Below are positions 1 to 9,996 of a DNA stretch of 64,000 bases, piece by piece. The number at the start of each line of letters is the position of its first letter. Position 1 is the stretch's first letter. Location of the stretch: assembly GCA_051294375.1 (NCBI GenBank), contig CM119267.1:8249951-8313950 (forward strand). Reading direction: 5' to 3'. The position numbers and the translations under genes were made by a program. This stretch comes from Paraspadella gotoi. Its lineage: Eukaryota; Chaetognatha. Under the pieces are notes generated by a model, which searched no databases, was not told where the DNA came from, and saw only the letters and a program-made list of their open reading frames with translations.

Positions 1-36
1 TTCTCTCTGTCTCTCTCTCTCTCTCTGTCTCTTTCT
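1..36. repeat. (CT)n microsatellite
   Basis: An imperfect CT run opens the window. It lies beyond the stop codon of the mucin-like gene and shows no coding signal. Confidence 0.8.
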
Positions 37-90
37 TTAATCAACACACAACTTTCCATAGTCTAGGATTTACTTCTTTATTATAAAATT

Positions 91-235
91 ATTTAAAGAC
101 AGAAAAATTAGATTTTCACAACGAATTGTTTTTATTAAAGATGGAGACATGTTTCAAACAATTGTTTTGTTCATCATCAATTCACTGATGATAAAAACAA
201 TTCGTTGTGAAAATCAAATTTGTCTGTCTCTAAAT
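91..235. mobile_element. MITE-like inverted-repeat element
   Basis: Two 45-bp arms, 91-135 and 191-235, are reverse complements with four mismatches, and they enclose a 55-bp loop. The shared core reads GATTTTCACAACGAATTG. This is the shape of a foldback or miniature inverted-repeat transposon. I see no convincing target-site duplication; flanking TA is possible. It lies just downstream of the mucin-like gene. Confidence 0.65.
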
Positions 236-373
236 CATTTACCAACGAAAAAAAAGAAAAAACTAACAAATAAAATTTATTTAACGAAGGTTTCCGTCAC
301 TGGAGGTAATTAATTATGTCACTCAAGTTTTTACGTTTCCCTAAAATTGTACAATCAGTAATTTGCTTTAATC

Positions 374-3300
374 TCATTTTGTTGCTAACAAACTTTTTAA
401 AATTGTTTTCGTACGTACAGAAATAACAGATAAATCTTTTTTTTTTTTTTTTTGCCCCATCATTTCACATTCGATATAAGTACCTGCTTCCACCCCGGGA
501 ATCTGTGGGAGTTTCCTCTCGTGAGAAGCGAGTCGATCTCTTCTCCTCGCCAAAGCTTTATGCTCGATCCGCCGATTCCTTCTGAGTAGAGACATCAGCT
601 CGTTTTCGTCATCCGACGACCCGAGTCTGTCACGACCTTCCCGATCGGCGAATTTGTCACGACCTTCCCGATCGGCGAATTTGTCACGACCTTCCCGATC
701 GGCGAATTTGTCACGACCTTCCCGATAGGCGAATTTATCCTGACCTTCCCGATCGGCGTTACTCTTTCGACCTTCCCGATCGAGGTTCCCGAAGAATCCG
801 TTCCCATTTCTCACGCTTTTCTCCACCGCCTTCTGCGCGAACTCTCTCAGCTCGCGTTCCCCCGTCATGCCGAGAGCCTTTTCCTTAATTCTCGCTAAAT
901 CGGCCAACTCCTCGAGGGAGGCTGGATTCTTGGGCGGCGGCTTTCCTCCCGGCTTCGGTTTCGGCGAAGACTTTTTCCCTTCGGAATTGGAATCTTCGTC
1001 GGAAGAGTCGGACGAGCTGCTGCTTCCCTCCTCATCCACGGCCGTCGTCGTCGTCGTCTTGGGCCTCGGCTTCGTCGTCGGCTTCAACGTCGACGCCTCT
1101 TCGGTGTCGCTCGACTCGGATTCAATTCCGGACTCGGTTCTGTCCACGTCCGCTATCGTCGTCGTCTTGACGTGAGACGTCGGCGGTTCCGTCACCTTCC
1201 CTTCCTGACTCTCTTCCTCCTCGCTGGAATCGGATTCCGATACCACCCTCGGAGTAACGGGAATCGGCGTCGTCGTCCTCACCGTCGATCCTTCAGCCTC
1301 TTCCTCCTTCTTCTTCTCCTTCTTCTCCTCCTCCTCCGCCTCCGAATCAGACTCCAATGGCTTGAAAGTCATGATCGCCATGTCGGTGGTTTTTCTCGTC
1401 CTGACGGTGACGGGCCTTCTCATGGTGGTTCTCCGGTGAGTTCTAGTGACATGCTTGGTTGTTGGGGTCGTGGTGGTGGTCCTTGTGGTTGGAGGCCTCG
1501 TCGTCGGAGTCGTTGTAGTTGTTGGAGGAAGTGGGGGTGTCGTGGTGGTGGTTGTGGTTCTTGGAGTCGTGGGAGGTGGCTTAGTGGGCGGGGGTTTGGT
1601 CGTTTTTGCTCTCGGAGTTATGTCTGGTTCGGTGGTCGACGACGATAGCATTGGTTGGGTCATCATCATTCTCAACATCCGTCGTCGACGACGTACTGCA
1701 AAAACCAAAAGTTTACTCGAAATTATTTATGTCGATTAGAGTCTGGACCTACTTGGCTAATACATTAATACAGTTGGCACCGGATTTAACATCTATTCTA
1801 AAGGGGGAAAAAAAAGTACTCTCGAAGTTTCCATTACCCAGTTTCAGTTACCAATTTGATGATGACGCGAGTCGGGAGCTTTCCTGTTGGGGATGACGAG
1901 CCCTTCATTTCTTCCGTATCCACTTTGCATCTTCAACACATTGCCCCTCCTTCTGCCCATTCCTGGCAAATTGATCTTTCTCGCAACAACGTTGCCCACA
2001 TGTCCACCTCTGCCATACGCCGCGTTAACGACGCCAACTTTGCGGTGTCTACCGCCCAATCTCCCCCCTTTCCCTTTTCCACCACCGAATCTTCTGCCTT
2101 TCCGCTTCGTCTTTCGTCTCTTTCCCTTGATGCCGCCAGGTCCTCCCCTCAAATGCGCCACCTTGCCCGGGTGGCCGCCCGCTCCTCTTTCCAAATTCGC
2201 CAATTTCCCGGCGACGTTGCCCAGTGCAGATTGAACCTTCCCCGCCTCGGTTTCTCCCTCTTCTTCTTCGTCCGAGGAGGAGGAAGAGGAAGAGGAGGAG
2301 CTGCTCTCTTCCTCCGGTGGTATCGTCGTCGTCGTCGTCGTCGTCTTCCTTTTTCTCTTCCTCTTCGGCGGCGTCCAAGGCGTAGTGTCTTCAAGGTCCT
2401 CGGACTCGGACGGAATCGTCCACGTCGTTGTCACGGTCCTCGGTTTTTCAAAAGTCGTCGTCGTGGTCGAAGTTGTGGTCGTAGTGGTTGTTGTAGTTGG
2501 CGTAGTGGTTGTCGTCGTAGTTCGTTTCTTTTTAGTAACTCCAGGTTTGGGCGTCATCCTTGGCTGAGTGGTCGGAGGCGGAGGCGGCGGCGGTATCGTT
2601 GTTGTTGTTGTTGTGGTTGTCGTTGTGGTTCTCTCCTTCGTTTCTTTTTACGAGCTCTGGGGTTTGGCGTCATCTCTGCCTCAGTGGTTCGAGGCGGGGG
2701 AGGCGGAGGCGGTGGCGGGTAGTTGGAGTGGCTCCCGGTTGTGGAGTCATCGCAGCCTCGGTGGTTCGGGGCGGGGAGGCGGAGGCGGTGGCGGGTAGTT
2801 GGTGTGGCTTCCGGTTTGTGGAGTCATCGCTGCCTCAGTGGTTTGGGGCGGAGGAGGCGGAGGCGGCGGCGGCGGGGTAGTCGAAACAGCTCCCGGTTCC
2901 GGAGTCATCTCTGGTTCGGTCGTTATACCTTCGTTATTTTGGAGAAGTCGAGGCCGTTCTGTGACTCCTTCTTTTGGAGTCATATGTGCTTCCGAGGTTG
3001 AGAGGAGACTGGATGTTGATGGACCTCTGACCGGCCGTTGAGTTGGTGGCTTGGTGGTTCGTGTGGTCGTCGGTGGCTCTGTAGTAGTTGTGGTGGTAGT
3101 TCTAGTGACTCCGGGTTTAGGGGTCATCTTCGCTTCGGTGGTAAGAGGCGGCAGTGGCGGACTTGTTGTAGTTGTAGTTGTAGTAGTCGCTGGAGTTATC
3201 TCTGGTTCGTTTGTAAACCCAGCAGTCTGGGCTGGCAAACCACCTGAGCCTAGATTGGTCCTTGTGGTTGGCTCAGTCAGGTGATGGACTCCTTTGCCAG

Positions 3301-6132
3301 GGGTCATCGCTGGCTCCGGAGTGGTTAAAGGCAACTGAGGTTGACCTCTGAACCTGAGCTGATTGGCTTGATTGGGGACAAGGTTAGCCTGAACCTGAGG
3401 AGAAGCGAGTTGATTTACGGGCAGAAACCTTGCTTGATTTGGAGAACGGGCTTGTTGATTCAAGCCTTGTTGTTTCAAGCCTTGTTGTAGTGGATGGAAT
3501 AAATCAATGTCTTGTCTAAATTTTGGCTCTTCCGTCACTCCCGGTTTTGGCGTCATCTTGGGTTCGCTTGGTGTTGGTTGACCTGGAATAGTCGGTAGTT
3601 TTGGGAGTGGTGCCAGTGGAGTCGTGATCGTCGTTTTTTTCTCAGGGATTCCTTTTTTGGGAGTGGGAACCACTTCGGTGGTAGGCTTTGGGGAGTTTAA
3701 TTTTGATAACGTGCGATTTCTGCCTATTGGTGGTCTTGGCTCCGTAGTGGGGTTACCCCCCGACTGGGCATAAAATGGCGTCGTCGTTGGCTTCGTCGTT
3801 TTACGTGTAACCCCATTGGCTGGTGTCATTTTTGGGTCAACCGGGGTCGCCGTTGGAGCGTCGTTTCTGAATTGGTCAGCGGCAAATGGAAAAGCTATGT
3901 CGTCAGCTTGATAGTTTTCCTGGCGAAAGATCGGCTTTTTTGTGATTCCCGGTTTCGGTGTCATCCTCGCTTCACTAGTTGATGATATTCTAGGTGGATT
4001 GGTTTTTACTTTGTGATACGGCACCGTCGTCGTCTTCGCCGTCGTTTTTTTCGGAGTGACGCCATTTTTAGGAGTGACTTGCGCTTCCGTCGTTCCGTCT
4101 TTCGGCGTTATATTCGGTTCAGTGGTCATTATAGACGATGCTGACTGGGAAGTCGCCGCTCCTGGCGATTGGCTTGACTTCGGCCGCTTGGTGATTCCTC
4201 CTTTAGGCGTCATCTTCGGCTCGCTGGTTGACTTTCTCGGGGAGTTATCGGCGAATCTTTCTGGCGAATCGATTTGAGAATCTTGGGAACCAACGCCTAT
4301 AGAATTACAAAGTTATAATAAATAATTACTTTCTTTCATTTTCATTCTCTCTATCTCTCTCTCTCTCTCTCTCTCCCTCTCTCTCTCTCACTCTCTCTCT
4401 CTCGTCGATCTCGCTCAATTAAAACAGCGCAAAATCTCTTATTTCTCTCACCCAAATCTTCCCTCGGTGCTTTCCTTTTGTGCGACATTAACCGCGATTT
4501 TCTTCTCCTGTTTTTTCGCCGATTTCTTCCTCTCCGCCGAAAAGCTTTTCTCCTAGCCCCGAACCTCTTTCCTCCCTTTTCCTCGCTGCCCACTCCTCCC
4601 GCTTTCCTTTTCTTTCCTCCCTTTCGCTTTTTCTTTCTCTTCCTTCGTCTTGCGGCGGCCTTCTCCTCTTCCTCTTCCCCCTCCGACTCGGACGAACTGC
4701 TGCTGCTGCTCGGCGCCGGCGTCGTAGTCACCGACGAATCTTCGAGATCTTCGTCGGAAGACGATTCCGCTTCGGTCGAAGTCGTCGTCGTGGTCGTCGT
4801 CGTTGACGAAGTCGTCGTCGTCGGTTTAGGTGTGGTCGTCGTCGTCGTGGTGGTCGTCGTTGTGCGTTTCGTCGTCGTCGTTTCGTCGTCGCTGTCCGAG
4901 GACGAGGAGGAGGACGTTGGTGGAGTGATGGGGTAGGGCGGTTCTGTGTCCGCTTTGGGTACGTCCGCCTGGGGTTCGTCCGCCTGAACTATTCGGACTG
5001 CAGAGGCGGGCACAGGAGACGGGCGAAAGAGGCGGTTAAAGGAGACGAGCAAAGTTGCACTAGTAAGTCTCGAATCGAGATGATTACACGTTTTCTCAAC
5101 GAAATGGACCAAATTATTGTAAATTAATAAAAAAAAAAAAATTTTTAACACTGTAATTATTTTATAGATATAAAATTCACGATAAGAATTCGTTTGAGAA
5201 AACACGTAACACAATCATATTTATGTGCAAGGAAAAATGGTGGTATCTGAAAAAGATTTAATTTCAGGAATCCCCATTACCGAATCAAAATAAGGTACAA
5301 CCCAAATAACACCGTCGGATTTAACAATCCGACAGTGTGGAAAAAAATTATTAAAAAACCCATAACCCTAGGTTACTCATGATTTGATATCACGTTAAAA
5401 GAAACATATATTACGTACATTACACAGCCTAGTCAGATTTGTTAAATCCGGTGCCATCTGGATGACCGTTGTTAAAACGTAGCTTACCGTCGGCCTCGGT
5501 GACTGCCATTTGCAATTCCGGCAATTGGCCGTTATCTGCAGAACGACACATGCAAGAAGACGACATTTATTATTACCAATCGTTAACTTTTTTGATACAA
5601 CAATAATTTTTTTTATTACCGTAATCATCTTCGTCGTCGTCGTCGTCGTTTCGTTTTCCTAAAACAATTCGGGGGGAAAAAAAATAGTTGACGTAAAATA
5701 GACAAGAATAATTGTAGAAATTTTATGTTCATACTTCGCACAAATCTTTTGCGCTTCTTTTTGCTTTTGACCATATTTTGAATCTCTTGCCGAGGTACCC
5801 CTGCTGTCAAGTAGATATAAAATTTACATTTAAACTTAATTTATGAACAAAATTTTCATGTTTCGTCGAATGGAATATACTTACCAAAATCTTTTTCATT
5901 ATTTTTGTCTTTTGCAGTAATATCTCTATCATCTTTGACGGCCTCGATTTCGTGTGCATTCCGCTTTTTTCTTATTGGCGAAGCCTGATGCACAACAAGT
6001 CGTTGATGCCAGTACTATTTTTATTAACGTATTTGACAATCTTTAAAGACATACCTCCGCTGAATCTTTAATAAACGCAATAAACGCGAGAAAAACAACG
6101 CAAGTAAGCGTTGGAAAATAAACGCTTTTCAT
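374..6132 (-). CDS. Secreted mucin-like Thr/Ser/Pro-rich repeat protein, 8 exons
   Basis: Unrecognised gene. Inferred exons: 6055-6132, 5885-5984, 5735-5803, 5620-5658, 5488-5535, 4452-4997, 1852-4296 and 374-1695. All have GT-AG borders and phases agree throughout, giving about 1,548 residues. Exon 1 encodes a signal peptide (MKSVYFPTLTCVVFLAFIAF), so the product is probably secreted. A short Lys/Arg and Asp-rich part follows. Then come Ser/Asp/Glu tracts, long poly-Thr, very basic Arg/Lys stretches, and about 16 copies of a motif close to TTExxMTPxxGVT. The last exon adds more Thr/Pro, Ser/Glu tracts and a nine-residue repeat. Such Thr/Ser/Pro composition is typical of O-glycosylated mucins, while Ser-Asp runs recall phosphorylated matrix proteins; both are inferences. 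Frame breaks at about 2640-2790 fall in C/G runs, yet the exon length stays divisible by three. Confidence 0.72.
628..789 (-). repeat. 27-bp coding tandem repeat, six units
   Basis: Six in-frame units of 27 bp encode the nine-residue repeat DREGRDKFA and variants inside the last exon of the mucin-like protein. The outer units have diverged and the central ones are nearly identical, suggesting recent expansion by slippage or unequal exchange. Confidence 0.85.
5309..5338. repeat. Short perfect-type hairpin in an intron
   Basis: Arms 5309-5321 and 5326-5338 are reverse complements (12 of 13) around a four-base loop, in the intron between exons 5 and 6 of the mucin-like gene. The arm sequence CGGATTTAAC recurs at 1775-1790 and, inverted, at 5441-5456, so it may be a remnant of a small repeat family. 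Confidence 0.5.
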
Positions 6133-6729
6133 TTTGATTTTGATTAAGATGAAGAAGTAACGGTATAAACGTAAAGAACGGATAGAAGAACTTTTTAAGG
6201 GTTGCTACCTATCTTTTGTTTTTTCTCTTATATCGCGTTTGAAATGAATACGTGCTGCCATGGAATAATGCGAACTGAGGTTTAGGAGATGTCAGCACTC
6301 GCTTAGAAAGAACGAGGCAGATTTTAAACAAAAGGCTACCGTCGTTGTGTTATTATTATTCAAAAAAAAAAAAAAGTTCTTTCTTATACAACGTCTGCGA
6401 CTACCTTTTTTATTTACTTTTAGGCACATTGTCCAATAAATTAGTCGGTAAAAAAAAATTCAAATTTATATTCATGACAGTTCGCAAAGTTTATTTTATC
6501 TTGATAAATTTTCAACGTGTTGAGAGTAATAAGTAACAAACAGTATTCATGGCCATACGTTGTATGCGGTTGAAAGTAAATCTATTTGAATAAATAATAT
6601 TTTATTTCTCTAAACCTATAGTGGTATTCTAACGAAAAGTTTCGGTTCGATGGATTTCTCGGATCATCACCAATAGATTAGATTTTATTTCTTTGTTCGA
6701 GTTATAATTGAATAACCGAGTTATTCACG
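6133..6729. other. Intergenic space between mucin-like gene and TRAF4
   Basis: About 600 bp of AT-rich DNA between the start of the mucin-like gene and the stop codon of TRAF4. It must hold the promoter of the former and the 3' UTR of the latter. I see no open reading frame of note and no clear TATA box. Confidence 0.6.
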
Positions 6730-7524
6730 TTAGAAATTGATGACGGCGGCGGCATCGACTTCGATCTTGATGAAGACACAATCGTCCTTCAAGTAGGACC
6801 TCTTCTTCATAAGGGTCTCGTGGGCGACGAACTTGGGATAACCGTATCCGAGGCAGTCGACGACATCGTCTTCCCTCGAGGGTTTCTGAAAAGTCTTCCA
6901 GTTTGGATCGGGGTCGAATCGCTCTTCGACGTTCTGTCGCTTCTCGCCGTCGACGACCTGATCAACGAGAGTGAACTTGACGGGATGAGTGAAGGGCCAG
7001 TGGAGGAGGTTGTCGTAATCCCCGGGTAGGATCTTGATGTAGAGAGAAAGGAATTTTCCTTCAGCGCCGTCGCCGTCGCCGTTGGGGAAGATGGAGGCCA
7101 CGAGCTTGTAGCCGTATTTGTGGGTGTAGAAGGGGACGCTGCAGATCTCCGCGTTTGTGTTGGGCGAGAGGCGGGCGTTCTCCAGAAGCCGAGAAAAGTC
7201 TGAAATTCGCCACAAGAGAGTTCCATCGGAACTTCGGGTCATGGCCTCCATTCTGGATCGAAGCTCTTCAATCTCCGATTTCTGTTTCGTCGCCAAACCG
7301 CACATGATCTTCAAGTGCGCCTTGGAGTCGGCATCGACGTGGCGTTGGATGCTACGGCGTGGGCCGCGGACGCCGCATCCCGCGTGCTTGAAGGGGCAGT
7401 CGACGACGGAAGAAGGGCAGGTCTGAAGGATGTGCCGATCCACCTCGTCGCGAGGAATTCGTCCGGCAGAGTCGCACCGGTTGGGGCACGGGACAGGATA
7501 ACGGGGACATTGGTAGTAATGACT
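6730..7524 (-). CDS. TRAF4: TRAF4 last exon: final zinc fingers, coiled coil and MATH domain
   Basis: 265 codons including the stop. It opens at SHYYQCPRYPVPCPNRC, carries two more Cys/His fingers, then a helical stretch (KQKSEIEELRSRMEAM) and the complete TRAF-C/MATH fold with landmarks LLWRISDF, FYTHKYGYKL, LSLYIKILPGDYDNLL and NWKTFQKP. The MATH domain binds receptor tails and drives trimerisation in this family. The acceptor is CAG before AGTCATTAC. Confidence 0.93.
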   Translation of the reverse strand, partial: SHYYQCPRYPVPCPNRCDSAGRIPRDEVDRHILQTCPSSVVDCPFKHAGCGVRGPRRSIQRHVDADSKAHLKIMCGLATKQKSEIEELRSRMEAMTRSSDGTLLWRISDFSRLLENARLSPNTNAEICSVPFYTHKYGYKLVASIFPNGDGDGAEGKFLSLYIKILPGDYDNLLHWPFTHPVKFTLVDQVVDGEKRQNVEERFDPDPNWKTFQKPSREDDVVDCLGYGYPKFVAHETLMKKRSYLKDDCVFIKIEVDAAAVINF

Positions 7525-9001
7525 CTGAAAGGACAAAACAAAATTAAATGTTTTTCTCTCTCTCTCTCCATTAGGATTAAAAGTTTGTTTCTCACTTGTA
7601 AAGTATCGTGGACAAAGTCCCGATGACAATGTTGACACTTGGTGAGTCTCCGATGACATTCGTTTCGCGCGTGATTCGCCAAAAACCTCCGTTGTAGCAA
7701 AGCGCCGCATTTACTCTCGCAGTGCAGCAACTCCATGGCGCAATTTCCGGCGTGCTTTTCCATTTGCTCACCGGAAAACTTTTTTTTGCAAAACTCGCAG
7801 TTGACGAGGCGCTTGGGGCAAGTGGACGCTAGATGATCCTCCATGCAGACGCGAGGGATGCGGGCGGCGCAGTCGGATGGACAAGGGATAGCGTCCCACT
7901 TGCAGACAGTGAGGTGGGCCTGTTAAGTAAATATATTTTGTTCATTTGCGAAATTCCGAAGAAAAAAATTGTCAGTTAAACGTTAAATGGATTTGTTAGT
8001 TCGTTGCCATTTACATAATGTTTTATATAAGTCACTATGACGGGCCGACTGATCGACGACATGAACCATTGCTATTAAAGTTTTAAATAAGGCATTGCTT
8101 TTATTTTTATGTGGGTAAATCTGAAGTATCTCAAAATGAAATTATCGGTTATTTTTATTTCAGTCACACTAAAACCATGTTAAGTCATTTAAGGCCAGGT
8201 AAATCACTTAAATTGCATCAATCACCCTTGCACCTGCAGCCCCTTGAGCCGGTCGATCCATGTGCAACCTTCGGCCACGTGGATGCAGACGACCTTAAGT
8301 TCGCCCACTTTTCGGTCAGCGTCTTCGTCAGGAAAAATCTGCGGAAAAAAAATGAATTTTTGCAAAATATTACTAAAAGACGAATTTTACCATCAGACCG
8401 ATAAAACGACGCACAGCAAAACACCAAGATGACGACAAAGACGACATCAGCCAACGAGGAAAAAATATCGGATGAGTTCATTTTTTTTCCGGCGGAACTC
8501 GGCCAAAGATTTCTGCTGACACAAAGACGTCGAGGATTAACTCTCGAGATTTTCCTACTCGAGAGAAGTTCTTGCAAGAAAAGTTCTTGCAAGTTCTTTC
8601 AAGCTCTTGCAAGACTTTTTCGTCTTCGGGTCCGAACGAGGAAATTTCCATCTGGCAGGCGTCGTCGAATCAGTCAGCGCGAATCCGTTCTCTCTCTTCG
8701 TCTTCGTCTCATCTCTCTCGCTCCTCTCTCTCTCTCTCATCTCGTCTCTCTCTCTCTCGTCTCTCGTCTCATTCTCTCTCCATTCATCATCTCTCTTCAT
8801 CTCTTTTATTAATGATCTCTAACAATATTCTAGTAGTTACTTAACCTTTCTTAATCGCTCCTGCTCGGCTTACTCCCAAGCTCCGGACTTATCATCCCTG
8901 GTTCCTGATCCGATCGTTATTTCTACATGTGGCTCGGATTTGCAAAGAAATCCGCAACAGATTTCGGCACAAAAACAACAAGAGATGCGATTAAAACAAA
9001 T

Positions 9002-9056
<55 letters not shown>

Positions 9057-9904
9057 ATTTGAGTGAGCGAGAAAGATGAGAAACAAGTATCGGCCCTGAA
9101 AAAAAAGAGTGAAAATGAGAACTGCGTAGAAAAAAAAGGAAAGATAGAAAAAGAAAGAAAGAAATGAGAGAAAGAAAAAGAAAAAAAGAAATAAAAGAAA
9201 GAAACTGAAAGAAATTAAAGAAGGAAAAAGAAAGAGAGATTATGAAAAAAAGAAAAAAAAAATAAAAGAAGAAAAAGAAAGAATCGATAAAGGTAATAAA
9301 GAAAAAAAAAAGAAAAAAAAACAAAGAAAAAGAAAGAAGGAAAGAAAGAAAGAAAGAAAAAAGAAAAGAAAAAGAAAGAAAAAAAAAGAAAAAAAAAGAA
9401 AAAAGAAAGAAAAAGGAAAAAAAAAAGAAAGAAAAGAAAGAAAAAGAAAAGAAAGAAAGAAAAAGAAAAGAAAGAAAGAGAAAGAAAGAAAGAAAGAAAA
9501 AAGAAGAAAGAAAGAAGGAAAGAAAGAAAAGAAAGAAAGAAAGAAGGAAAGAAAGAAAGTCGGGCCGAAGTGAGAGTTAATTTTTGGACGCGAATGCCTT
9601 CCCAGTGGGCGACGAGTTCTGTCAAGAAGGGACGCGACGTCCAATCAAAAAGTCCCGAGTTCACAAGGGATATTTGTCCATCGTTCCCCGTCGAGAGTTG
9701 ATTGGATTGACAGTTAAGCTGCGAATCTTGTTTAAATCTAGCTCAGCTAAAATTGTTTTCATTTAACACAAAAAACATATTAAAACGTCAAAACAACAAA
9801 ACCGGTCCCGTGGAATTTTGCTCGATTCCGCTGATTCTTTTTTTAAAATCTAAGAAGAAAAAGGAATGAATATTCGCAAAGGAAAGAGAAAAGCCCCATT
9901 TAAT

Positions 9905-9996
<92 letters not shown>

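Noticed and set aside
628-789. Regularly spaced repeats that look like a CRISPR array
   Set aside because: The units are contiguous without spacers and encode an in-frame peptide repeat in a eukaryotic gene.
867-1739. Plus-strand open frames opposite the mucin-like gene
   Set aside because: They are Val/Gly/Arg-rich shadows of minus-strand Thr and Ser codons (ACG/ACC, TCC) and lack exon structure.
2640-2790. Mucin-like gene as a pseudogene
   Set aside because: Breaks are confined to C/G runs, the exon length is divisible by three, and all junction phases are intact.
9105-9664. Long Phe/Ser-rich open frames on the minus strand
   Set aside because: They are translations of GAAA repeats with no splice or domain support. 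The same applies to Arg/Glu or Leu/Ser frames over GA/CT tracts near 16.5, 49.7, 51.8, 55-57 and 61-63 kb.
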